Source: Candidatus Handelsmanbacteria bacterium (lineage in GTDB: Bacteria; Latescibacterota; UBA2968; UBA8231). Taken from it: 64,000 nt of DNA. The notes under the pieces were generated by a model, which worked only from the letters and a program-made list of their open reading frames with translations, was not told where the DNA came from and did no database searches. Positions 1 to 7,282 of this stretch are shown here, piece after piece (positions within the stretch are counted from its first letter, which is position 1; each line of letters begins with the position of its first letter). The stretch spans positions 62,001-126,000 of the forward strand of contig VGJS01000002.1 of NCBI GenBank assembly GCA_016867395.1, written 5' to 3'. The position numbers were made by a program, and so were the translations under genes.

Positions 1-404
1 GCGGCGGCTTTCTTTTCTTCCTCTAGCCACGTGGCTTCGGCCCGCAGACAGGCGGCGATGCGGAAGGCCGAGCGGGCGGGGGGCCGGGGCGGGGCCTGGG
101 CCTCTATGGGGCGGGGTGGCTTGACCAGCAAGACCGGCAGCCGGCCCTGAAGCCGGTTGTAGCCGATGACCTCGCTGGCGAAATGGCATTTGGCGGTGTC
201 GAGGCTATGGAGGGTCACCAGGGTGCCGCGCCGGGGCTGGTAGTGGGCCGGGGCGTCGATGCACAGGGAGCCGTCCGCCCCCAGGTCCTGGAGCCGGCCG
301 TGGTACGGGGGACCGGTGGCTTCGGTGCCTTCAAAGGACAACAGGAACCGGGTCCCGAGCCGCAGGGGGTCGGGCAGGTCGGGGGTGCGGCGGCCAGGCT
401 TCAT
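1..404 (-). CDS. PilZ-domain (YcgR-like) protein, N-terminal part, cut by window edge
   Basis: This gene is absent from the ORF track because its stop lies outside the window. Reading the minus strand from ATG at 404 gives 134 codons without a stop. The start has a strong Shine-Dalgarno (AGGAGGA) 6 bases upstream. Residues 14-95 resemble the YcgR-type N-terminal beta domain found before PilZ ('YHGRLQDLGADGSLCIDAP'). A proline-rich linker follows, then RSAFR at residues 111-115, which fits the RxxxR c-di-GMP-binding signature that opens PilZ domains. Family knowledge: such proteins bind c-di-GMP and act as flagellar brakes or motility/exopolysaccharide effectors. The rest of PilZ, including the DxSxxG motif, is outside the window, so c-di-GMP binding is inferred. 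It is divergent from recG. Confidence 0.72.
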   Translation of the reverse strand, partial: MKPGRRTPDLPDPLRLGTRFLLSFEGTEATGPPYHGRLQDLGADGSLCIDAPAHYQPRRGTLVTLHSLDTAKCHFASEVIGYNRLQGRLPVLLVKPPRPIEAQAPPRPPARSAFRIAACLRAEATWLEEEKKAA

Positions 405-450
405 CGCAGATCCTCCTCGTTAGTGCTCCCCAGCAATCCCAAAGACTCGC

Positions 451-511
451 ATTCTACAGATCGGCAGAAACGGAAAAATAAGTAGTGCTATTTGATATTA
501 TATGGTATATT
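451..511. promoter_or_regulatory. Divergent AT-rich promoter region between the PilZ gene and recG
   Basis: The 405-536 gap is far more AT-rich than its surroundings. On the minus strand TAGAAT (456 to 451) is a five-of-six -10 match about 47 bases before the PilZ start. On the plus strand TGGTATATT (503-511) matches an extended -10 ahead of recG. Neither has a convincing -35. Confidence 0.4.
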
Positions 512-536
512 TATCTTTAACAGTATCTGAGGCCCG

Positions 537-2543
537 ATGAAGCCTGAGGCGGGAATGGACCGCTCGGTCTCGGAGTTAAGGGGGGTGGGGGCCCGCCGGG
601 CCGCGGTCTTGGGGGAGGCGGGTATCCACACCATCCGGGACCTGCTCTATCACCTTCCCCGGCGCTACCTGGACCGCAGCCTCATCCTGCCCATCGCCCA
701 GATCCCCCCCGGCCAGGAGGTGACCCTGATCGGGCAGGTGCGGCACAAGCGCTTCATCCCGGGGGCGCGGCCCCGTTTCGTGCTCGTCGTCGAGGACGGC
801 ACCGAGGAGATTGCCTGCGTATGGTTCCACGGCGCCCGCTACCTGCAACGCCACTTTGAGGAGGGGGATACCCTGGCCCTCAGCGGCAGGGTGGAGCATT
901 TCCAAGGCCGGCCGCAACTGACACACCCCGAATGCGAGTTTGTCGCCAACGCCGGCGAACCGGAACTACTACACACCGGGGGGATCATCCCCCTCTACAC
1001 CACCAGCGCCGACATGAAGGAGAAGGGGCTGCGCAGCCGGGGTTTCCGCCGGCTGGTCCGCGCCGCCCTGGAGGAGTGCGCCGCCGGGTTGCCCGACCCC
1101 CTCTCCGCCGCGGCGCGGCAGCGGCTGGAACTGGCCGAACTGGGCGGAAGCCTGCGCCAGGTGCATTTCCCCCGCACCTGGGAGGAGATGGTCCAGGCCC
1201 GCCGCCGCCTGGCCTTTGACGAGTGTTACGCCCTCCAGACCCGCCTGGCCCACCGCCGCCTGGCCCGCCGGCAGGGAAAGGCCCCGCCCCTGCCCCCCAG
1301 CCGCCGCCTGGTCCCTGCCCTGCTGGAGGGCCTGCCCTTTGCGTTGACCGGGGCCCAGCGCCGGGTAGCCGGGGAGATCGCCGCGGACCTGGAGCAGGCC
1401 CTGCCCATGTGCCGGCTGCTCCAGGGGGACGTAGGTTCGGGTAAGACCCTGGTGGCCCTCCTGGCCATGCTCCAAGCCGTGGAGGCCGGGTTTCAGGCCG
1501 CGCTGATGGCCCCCACCGAGATCCTGGCCGAACAACACGCCGCCACCCTGGCCGCCCTGGCCCGCCCCCTGGGGGTGGAGGTGCAGTTGCTGGTGGGCGG
1601 GATGCCGGCGGCCCAACGGTGCACCGCGCTGGCCGCCATCGCCTCGGGGGCGGCCCCGCTGGTGGTAGGCACCCATGCCCTCATCCAGGGTGGGGTGGAG
1701 TTCGCAGGGATGGGGCTGGCGGTGGTGGACGAGCAGCACCGCTTCGGGGTGGCCCAGCGCGAGGAGTTGCAGCGCAAAGGGCCGGGGGTCCACCTGCTGG
1801 TGATGACCGCCACTCCCATCCCCCGCACCCTGGCCCTGGCCCTGTACGGCGACCTGGAAACCTCGGCGCTGGACGAGCTGCCCCCCGGCCGCCAGCCGGT
1901 GCGCACGGCCCTGCGCGGGCCGGAGCGGCGGCCCCAGATCCGCGAATTCGCCGCCGACCAGATCCGCCAAGGTCGGCAGGTCTACATCGTCTACCCGCTG
2001 GTGGAGGAATCGGAAAGGCTGGCGGTCATTTCGGCCAGCGAGGGTTTGGCAGAACTGAAGGAGGGGCCCCTCAGGGGTTTCTCCCTGGGGCTCTTGCACG
2101 GGCAACTGCGCCCTGAGGAGAAAAACCGGGTGGCCCGGGCCTTCAAGGCCGGGGAAATCCAGGCCCTGGTCTGCACCACGGTGGTGGAGGTGGGGGTGGA
2201 CGTGCCCAACGCCACGGTGATGATCGTCGAGCACGCCGAGCGTTTCGGCCTGGCCCAGTTGCACCAGTTGCGCGGGCGGGTGGGGCGGGGGGCCCAGCAG
2301 TCCTATTGCATCCTGATCGCAGGCAGCCAGACCGCCGGGGAGGCCGAGCGCCTCGAAGTTTTGTGCCAGACCCAGGACGGCTTCGAGATCGCCCGCCGCG
2401 ACCTGGAACTGCGGGGGCCGGGGGAGGTGTTGGGCCTGCGCCAGGCCGGGCTTTCCGAATTGACGGTGGCCGACCTGGCCGGCGACGCGGCCCTGATGCT
2501 GCGGGCCAGGGAGGAGGCTTTCCAGTGCGCGGGGCTCTCCTGA
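537..2543 (+). CDS. recG: ATP-dependent DNA helicase RecG
   Basis: RecG is a monomeric superfamily 2 helicase that remodels stalled replication forks and branch-migrates Holliday junctions. The 668 aa length is close to the usual ~690. Visible in order: an N-terminal helix-hairpin and OB-fold wedge region (residues ~10-150; 'VTLIGQVRHKRF'), Walker A GDVGSGKT (~297-304), DEQH motif II (~398), the TATPIPRTL motif III, and the C-terminal helicase half with 'LHGQLRPEEKNRV', 'TTVVEVGVDVPNA' and 'HQLRGRVGRG'. An in-frame ATG at 555 (MDRSVSEL...) has a better purine-rich leader (TGAGGCGGGA) than the ATG at 537 and may be the true start. The gene stands alone; the next gene has its own promoter. Confidence 0.95.
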   Translation: MKPEAGMDRSVSELRGVGARRAAVLGEAGIHTIRDLLYHLPRRYLDRSLILPIAQIPPGQEVTLIGQVRHKRFIPGARPRFVLVVEDGTEEIACVWFHGARYLQRHFEEGDTLALSGRVEHFQGRPQLTHPECEFVANAGEPELLHTGGIIPLYTTSADMKEKGLRSRGFRRLVRAALEECAAGLPDPLSAAARQRLELAELGGSLRQVHFPRTWEEMVQARRRLAFDECYALQTRLAHRRLARRQGKAPPLPPSRRLVPALLEGLPFALTGAQRRVAGEIAADLEQALPMCRLLQGDVGSGKTLVALLAMLQAVEAGFQAALMAPTEILAEQHAATLAALARPLGVEVQLLVGGMPAAQRCTALAAIASGAAPLVVGTHALIQGGVEFAGMGLAVVDEQHRFGVAQREELQRKGPGVHLLVMTATPIPRTLALALYGDLETSALDELPPGRQPVRTALRGPERRPQIREFAADQIRQGRQVYIVYPLVEESERLAVISASEGLAELKEGPLRGFSLGLLHGQLRPEEKNRVARAFKAGEIQALVCTTVVEVGVDVPNATVMIVEHAERFGLAQLHQLRGRVGRGAQQSYCILIAGSQTAGEAERLEVLCQTQDGFEIARRDLELRGPGEVLGLRQAGLSELTVADLAGDAALMLRAREEAFQCAGLS

Positions 2544-2564
2544 TGGGTTTGGGAGCAAAAGGTT

Positions 2565-2593
2565 TTGACATTTGGAGGGCGCCCTTTTACCTT
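2565..2593 (+). promoter_or_regulatory. Sigma70-type promoter for the L,D-transpeptidase gene
   Basis: TTGACA at 2565-2570 is a perfect -35 consensus. After 17 bases comes TACCTT (2588-2593), a three-of-six -10. It lies in an AT-rich gap just after recG. Its position supports translation from ATG 2672 rather than from the upstream in-frame ATG at 2543 that overlaps the recG stop. Confidence 0.6.
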
Positions 2594-2671
2594 ACTAACC
2601 ACCCCCGTTCCAACGGCAAAAATACACCCCACAGTCCCCTGGTCCCGAACCGTTTCACTTTGCGGATTCAC

Positions 2672-3772
2672 ATGCCCTCGACCATCCGGTCCCGCCCTAG
2701 TGCCTGGGTCTGGCTGGCCGCCGGCGCCTGGCTTTCGGCCTGCGCCGTGCCGCCCAAACACACCCTGGAGCTCGCCAACCGCGATATCGTCTACGCCGAA
2801 GAGGAGGGCGCGGCCCATTACGCCCCCGACCTCCTCGGGGCCGCCAAGGATTCCCTCGACGCCTCCTACCGCAAGATCCGCAGCGAACAGGGGGAGTGGT
2901 TCGAGCCGATGCGGGACTACACCCCGGCCTTTTCCGCGGCCCTGGCCGCCTCGCACCAGGCTCAGGCCGCCCTTACCGCGGCCCTCGAAGCCCGCAAGGC
3001 GCGCCGGGAGAAACTGGAGGCCGAGTTTCAGGCCCTCAGCGCCAACCTGAAGGACGCCTTCCAGAGCACCCGGGGCCTCCCCTCGCGGCGGGGGGAGAAT
3101 CGGCGCCTCACCAAGGCCGAGATCACCCTGCATGTGGCCGAGGATCAGTTGCGCAAGGACTACCTGGACCCGGCCGAACAAAAGCTTTTGGAGGCGGCAC
3201 AGACCATTAACAGCGTGCGCGAAAAGACCGGCAGCTACATCGCCAAGTACTTGCAGGGCAACGGGGACCGCTGGAGCAAGTGGGCGCGGGAGACGGTGGA
3301 GGTCTCGGCGCGCCAGAACAGCTACGCGGTCATTGTGGACAAGAGCAACCACACCTGTTATCTCTACTATGACGGCCGGCTCAAGAAGCGCTACGAGGCG
3401 GACCTGGGAGCCAACTGGATGGCCCAGAAGAGCATGTCGGGGGACAAGGTGACCCCCGAAGGCAAGTACCGCATCATCGGCAAGCGGCAGCGGCCCGACG
3501 GGCACAAGGCCCTGGACCTGAACTACCCCAACGCCGAGGACCTGCGGCGCATCGCCGAGGACAAGCGGCGGGGCCGCATCCGCAAAGGGGCCAATCCCGG
3601 CTACGCCATCCAGATCCACTCGGGCGGGGGCAGGGGGCAGGATTGGACCGCCGGCTGCGTGGCCCTGGCCAACCCGGACATGGACGAACTCTTCCGCACC
3701 GTGGGAGTGAACACCCCGGTGACCATCGTCGGGGCCTGGGATAACAAGGCGGTGGCCGAATCGCGGTTCTGA
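2672..3772 (+). CDS. L,D-transpeptidase (YkuD domain) lipoprotein
   Basis: Predicted lipoprotein of 366 aa acting on peptidoglycan (3-3 crosslinks or protein anchoring). From ATG 2672 the N-terminus (MPSTIRSRP...) has an arginine-containing n-region, a hydrophobic core and a lipobox-like LSAC at ~residues 20-23. A long helical, probably coiled-coil segment (~30-200) follows, rich in Ala, Glu, Lys and Arg. The C-terminal YkuD domain (~215-360) carries a catalytic HSGG...TAGC motif (His ~316, Cys ~328). The ORF track starts this frame inside recG; that extension is not supported because a promoter and the signal peptide lie downstream. It is followed by a strong intrinsic terminator, so it is likely monocistronic. 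Confidence 0.88.
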   Translation: MPSTIRSRPSAWVWLAAGAWLSACAVPPKHTLELANRDIVYAEEEGAAHYAPDLLGAAKDSLDASYRKIRSEQGEWFEPMRDYTPAFSAALAASHQAQAALTAALEARKARREKLEAEFQALSANLKDAFQSTRGLPSRRGENRRLTKAEITLHVAEDQLRKDYLDPAEQKLLEAAQTINSVREKTGSYIAKYLQGNGDRWSKWARETVEVSARQNSYAVIVDKSNHTCYLYYDGRLKKRYEADLGANWMAQKSMSGDKVTPEGKYRIIGKRQRPDGHKALDLNYPNAEDLRRIAEDKRRGRIRKGANPGYAIQIHSGGGRGQDWTAGCVALANPDMDELFRTVGVNTPVTIVGAWDNKAVAESRF

Positions 3773-3792
3773 GCCGAGGGGATGGAGTGTGG

Positions 3793-3826
3793 CGGGCAGG
3801 AGATCGTTCTCCTGCCCGTTTTTTTT
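3793..3826 (+). terminator. Intrinsic terminator of the L,D-transpeptidase gene
   Basis: Perfect 10-bp stem CGGGCAGGAG / CTCCTGCCCG (3793-3802 and 3809-3818) with a 6-base loop and a run of eight T. The T run abuts the stop codon of the convergent yciB-like gene. Confidence 0.92.
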
Positions 3827-4373
3827 AGCGGGAGGCCAGCCAGAGGGCGAGGAAGATCATCAGGTACGCGCCCAGGCTGCGGGTCAGCAGCCAGCCCCAA
3901 TTGCCCAGGCGCAGAGCCGCCCAGGCCACCACCGCCCCGTGCAGCAGGAAACCCACCCCCAGGTACAGAGTGGCCCTGGCCAGGAGTTGCTGCATGCGCG
4001 GCTGCTGGGCCAGTTGCTGCACCTGGGCTGGCAGGGCCGGGCCGTAGCGGGCCATGGCCGTCACCAGCAGGGGCTTGCCCAGGCCCCAGGTGATCAACAG
4101 GGCCAGGGCGGTGAAGGCGCTGAGGACCACCGGCTTGCACTTGATGAAGAGGGCGTTGTTGTAGCGCAGGGCCAGCCCGCCGAAGATGAGGATGAGCAGG
4201 GTGGAGGCGATGGAGAACTCGTCGATCTCGCCGAAGTAGGCGTATTCCCAGACCAGTTCCAGGCCGGCCACCCCCAGGGCCCAGAGCACCGCCCGCCGGG
4301 TGTTGCCGAAACTGTCCACCACCACAAAGACCAAGAGCGGCACCAGGTCCAGCAGCAGCAGGGACCAGTTCAT
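3825..4373 (-). CDS. YciB/IspZ-like inner-membrane septation protein
   Basis: 182 aa, almost wholly hydrophobic, with about five or six membrane segments. The stretch 'LILIFGGLALRYNNALFIKCKP' followed by a GKPLL motif matches the characteristic core of the YciB/intracellular septation A family (GGLTL...FIKWKP...FGKP). That family links cell-envelope synthesis and division in Proteobacteria; the role here is inferred. The start codon at 4373 directly follows the TAG of the upstream aldo/keto reductase (zero gap), so the two are translationally coupled. The stop (TAA) overlaps the terminator T run of the convergent gene. Confidence 0.72.
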   Translation of the reverse strand: MNWSLLLLDLVPLLVFVVVDSFGNTRRAVLWALGVAGLELVWEYAYFGEIDEFSIASTLLILIFGGLALRYNNALFIKCKPVVLSAFTALALLITWGLGKPLLVTAMARYGPALPAQVQQLAQQPRMQQLLARATLYLGVGFLLHGAVVAWAALRLGNWGWLLTRSLGAYLMIFLALWLASR

Positions 4374-5249
4374 CTACAGGCCCACCCCAAACTCGGCTCG
4401 GAACTCGCGCCAGACCTCGGCCGGCACCTCGGCGGTGGCGGCCTGGTACACCTCCTCCACCTGTTGCCGGGAGCAGGGCCCGGACATGGCGATGCCCTCG
4501 ATGGGGGCGGCCAGGACGTACTGGAGGGCCAGGTGGCGGATATCCACCCCCCGCTGGCGGCACCAGACCCACATGGCGTGGGCTATGGGCTCGGCCTGCC
4601 GGTCCGGTTCGGGGCCGGCCAGGCGGCCCATGCCCAGGGCGCTGGCCAGGATGATGCCCACGCCTTTGTCGCGCGCCAGGGGCAGGGTGGTGGCGGCCAC
4701 CGACTGGTCGAGCAGGGTATAGTCCAGATAGCTGAGCACGATCTCGATCTGGCCGGTCTCGATGGCCCGGCGGTGGAACTGGTGCTGGCGCACCCCCACG
4801 CCGAGGTGGCCGATGAGGCCCTCGTCCTTCATCTTGAGCAACTCGTCGAGGGCGGCGCCGGGGGCCAGGGGGATCTCGATGTCGGGCGGGTCGTGGATGA
4901 GCACCGCGTCGAGATAGTCGGTCTTGAGCAGTCGCAGGCTGTTCTCCACGCTCCAGCGGGTGGTTGCGGCGGAGAAATCGTGGCGCTTCTCTGGGTGGGT
5001 GCCGGTCTTGGTCTGAAGATAGATCCGCTCCCGCCAGCCCCCCTCCAGGGCCAGGCCCACCCGCCTTTCGCTCTCGCTGTACAGGGGCGAGGTGTCCAGA
5101 TAGTCCAGGCCCAGTTCGATGGCGCGGCGGATGCCCTCCACGGCCTCCGCGTCGCTGACGTTGGCGCTACCGAAAAAGGCGCAGCCCAAGCCCAGGGCCC
5201 TGGGGGTCATGCCGGTTTTTCCCAGCCGGCGGCGTTGGAGTTCTGCCAT
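4374..5249 (-). CDS. Aldo/keto reductase (fucose dehydrogenase-like)
   Basis: 291 aa NAD(P)H-dependent oxidoreductase of the AKR superfamily with a TIM-barrel fold. The tetrad is visible: Asp in YLDTSPLY, Tyr in the same motif, Lys in LQTKTG and His in VLIHDPP. 'SPLYSESERRVGLAL' is typical of the D-threo-aldose/L-fucose 1-dehydrogenase-like branch, so an aldose or similar aldehyde is a plausible substrate. I start it at ATG 5249 (MAELQRRRLGKTGM) because AAGGAAG lies 5 bases upstream and this is the usual AKR N-terminus. The track's extension to 5387 would overlap the divergent nrfH. It forms an operon with the yciB-like gene and has a consensus -10 box upstream. Confidence 0.88.
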   Translation of the reverse strand: MAELQRRRLGKTGMTPRALGLGCAFFGSANVSDAEAVEGIRRAIELGLDYLDTSPLYSESERRVGLALEGGWRERIYLQTKTGTHPEKRHDFSAATTRWSVENSLRLLKTDYLDAVLIHDPPDIEIPLAPGAALDELLKMKDEGLIGHLGVGVRQHQFHRRAIETGQIEIVLSYLDYTLLDQSVAATTLPLARDKGVGIILASALGMGRLAGPEPDRQAEPIAHAMWVWCRQRGVDIRHLALQYVLAAPIEGIAMSGPCSRQQVEEVYQAATAEVPAEVWREFRAEFGVGL

Positions 5250-5282
5250 TCCTGCTTCCTTTCTGGCGACGGGTTTTGTAGT

Positions 5283-5288
5283 ATTATA
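5283..5288 (-). promoter_or_regulatory. -10 box (TATAAT) for the aldo/keto reductase operon
   Basis: The minus strand reads TATAAT at 5288 to 5283, about 34 bases before the start codon. No good -35 is present. On the plus strand the same region reads TATTAT (5282-5287), so it may also serve nrfH. Confidence 0.5.
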
Positions 5289-5322
5289 GCCACAATCGCG
5301 GCAAAAAAAAATGGGAGGGAGG

Positions 5323-5817
5323 ATGACCATAGGGGGCGCGGTGATCGCCGCCCTGTCCGGGGCCCTGCTGGGGCTGGGGGGGTTCACCTTCTACTACGGG
5401 CAGGGGCTCTCGTATTTTAGCCGCGACCCGGCGGCCTGCGTCAACTGCCACATCATGCAGCCGCAGTTCGACTCGTGGCAGAAGGCCAGCCACCACACCG
5501 CCGCCACCTGCGCCGACTGCCACCTGCCCCATGATTTCCTCCCCAAGTGGCTGTCAAAGGCCGAGAACGGCTTCTGGCATTCCCAGGGGTTCACCCTCCA
5601 GGACTTCCACGAGCCGATCTTCATCCGCCAGCGCAACCAGCGGGTGCTGCACGACAACTGCCTCAACTGCCATGGGCCCCTGGTCCACGAACTGCTGGCG
5701 GGGGCGACCACCGACGCCGACGCGATCAGCTGCGTCCATTGCCACCGCTCCGCCGGCCACGGCGAGGCCGTAGGCCTGGGCAAGTACGAGCCCCTTTCTT
5801 CCCGCAAAGAACCCTAA
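5323..5817 (+). CDS. nrfH: NrfH-like tetraheme cytochrome c, membrane quinol dehydrogenase subunit
   Basis: 164 aa with one N-terminal membrane anchor (~residues 4-27) and four CxxCH heme sites: CVNCH, CADCH, CLNCH and CVHCH. Family knowledge: NrfH of the NapC/NirT group takes electrons from menaquinol and passes them to NrfA in the periplasm. Gene order and heme count fit exactly. I chose ATG 5323 over 5311 because GGGAGGGAGG immediately precedes it. nrfA follows after 15 bases, so the two form an operon. Confidence 0.92.
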   Translation: MTIGGAVIAALSGALLGLGGFTFYYGQGLSYFSRDPAACVNCHIMQPQFDSWQKASHHTAATCADCHLPHDFLPKWLSKAENGFWHSQGFTLQDFHEPIFIRQRNQRVLHDNCLNCHGPLVHELLAGATTDADAISCVHCHRSAGHGEAVGLGKYEPLSSRKEP

Positions 5818-5832
5818 CCAACAGGTGAGAGG

Positions 5833-7254
5833 ATGAACCGCAAGACCCTCCTCGGGTACGGCGCCGTGGTGGTGGTGGTGTCGGGCCTCAGCGCCCTGGT
5901 CACCGGCCTGCTGATGAACATCTACGAGCGCAAGAGTGAGGCCAAGAACCCCTACGTCCACCTGGTGGAGGTGAGCGAAGACGACACCGACCCGGCCAAG
6001 TGGGGGGTCAACTGGCCCAAGCAATACGAGTCCTACCAGTTGACCGCCCTGGCCACCCGCACCCGCTTCGGTGGGCACGGGGGCAGCGAGGCCCTGCCGG
6101 AGCAGAAGATCGAGCGCGACCCCTGGCTCAAACGCATCTTCCTGGGGTACGCCTTTTCCATTGACTACCGCGACCGCCGCGGCCACGCCTACATGCTCTC
6201 TGACCAGGAGGAGACCAAGCGGCTGAGCAAGCCCCAGACCGGCTCCTGCCTGCACTGCCATGCCTCGGTCATGCCCCTCTACCGCGAGCTGGGGGGCGGA
6301 GACGCGATGGCGGGGTTCAAGGCGAGCTATCAGCTCTCCTACCAGGAGATGAACGCCAGATTGCACGCCAGCGGCCACGCCCATCCGGTCTCCTGCGTGG
6401 ACTGTCACAGCGCCGAGACGATGAAATTGCGGGTGACCCGCCCCGGCTTCGTCAAGGCCATCCAGGCCTTGGCCGCCTCCGAGGCCCCCCTGCCGCACCT
6501 GCCCTCCATCGAGCGCTGGCGCGCCACCAACCGCCAGGCCCCCTACGACCCCAACGCCCTGGCCTCGCGCACGGAGATGCGCTCCTTTGTCTGCGGCCAG
6601 TGCCACGTCGAGTATTACTGCTCCAGCGCCATGCCCCTGGAGTTCCCCTGGAGCAAGGGCCTGCGCGCCGAGGATCTGGAGGCTCACTGGAACGGGGTGG
6701 TCCTGCCCAAGGGCGGCCGCTTCTTCGACTTCAAACACAGCGAGAGCGGAGCCGAGATCCTCAAGGTCCAGCACCCCGAGTTCGAGCTGTGGTCCCAGGG
6801 CATCCACGCGCGCTCCGGGGTGGCCTGCGCCGACTGCCACATGCCCTACCAGCGGGATGGGGCCACCAAGGTCTCGGATCACTGGGTGCGCAGCCCCCTG
6901 CTCAACGTCAACCGCGCCTGCCAGACCTGCCACCACAGCGAGGAGCAGGAGATCCTCGCCCGGGTGGAGGTCATCCAGACCCGCAACTTCAACCTGCTCC
7001 AACGCGCCGGCCAGGCCCTGGTGGACCAACTCGACGCCATCCAGGCCGCCAGAGCCGCCGGGGCCGGGGACGAGCAGTTGCAGCCAACCCGCGAACTCCA
7101 ACGCCAGGCCCAGTGGCGGTTGGACTTTGTCGCCGCCGAGAACTCCATGGGCTTCCACGCCCCCCAGGAGGCGGCCCGGTTGCTGGGCGAGGCGGTGGAC
7201 CTGGCCCGCCAGGGGCAGGTGGCGGCCCTCAAGGCCAAAGAGGCCGGGCGCTGA
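5833..7254 (+). CDS. nrfA: Cytochrome c nitrite reductase (ammonia-forming), CxxCH variant
   Basis: Periplasmic pentaheme enzyme reducing nitrite to ammonium with six electrons; 473 aa. An N-terminal hydrophobic stretch (~5-28) is a signal or anchor. Heme sites in order are CLHCH (139-143), CVDCH, CGQCH, CADCH and CQTCH. Other conserved parts are CGQCHVEYY with the active-site Tyr, and LKVQHPE, equivalent to the K-x-Q-H calcium and active-site motif. The C-terminal helices match E. coli NrfA ('[18 protein letters not shown]'). The first site, which is CxxCK in the enteric enzyme, is CxxCH here. His-type NrfA is known, so the enzyme is probably active, with His as proximal ligand. It pairs with nrfH. 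Confidence 0.94.
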   Translation: MNRKTLLGYGAVVVVVSGLSALVTGLLMNIYERKSEAKNPYVHLVEVSEDDTDPAKWGVNWPKQYESYQLTALATRTRFGGHGGSEALPEQKIERDPWLKRIFLGYAFSIDYRDRRGHAYMLSDQEETKRLSKPQTGSCLHCHASVMPLYRELGGGDAMAGFKASYQLSYQEMNARLHASGHAHPVSCVDCHSAETMKLRVTRPGFVKAIQALAASEAPLPHLPSIERWRATNRQAPYDPNALASRTEMRSFVCGQCHVEYYCSSAMPLEFPWSKGLRAEDLEAHWNGVVLPKGGRFFDFKHSESGAEILKVQHPEFELWSQGIHARSGVACADCHMPYQRDGATKVSDHWVRSPLLNVNRACQTCHHSEEQEILARVEVIQTRNFNLLQRAGQALVDQLDAIQAARAAGAGDEQLQPTRELQRQAQWRLDFVAAENSMGFHAPQEAARLLGEAVDLARQGQVAALKAKEAGR

Positions 7255-7282
7255 GACCTATTCCCTTCACCGGAGACAGAGG

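Noticed and set aside
183-485. Plus-strand ORF of 100 aa at the window start
   Set aside because: It is the antisense shadow of the PilZ-type gene, which has a strong Shine-Dalgarno and a recognisable domain.
3789-5420. Plus-strand ORF of 543 aa
   Set aside because: It is antisense to the YciB-like and aldo/keto reductase genes, both clearly recognisable, and it overlaps nrfH.
6587-7282. N-terminal extension of the M16 ORF and of several others (2306-2671, 5250-5387, 34376-34708, 37422-37646)
   Set aside because: These upstream parts overlap intact neighbours in another frame, have shadow-type composition, and come before a clear signal peptide or ribosome site at the chosen start.
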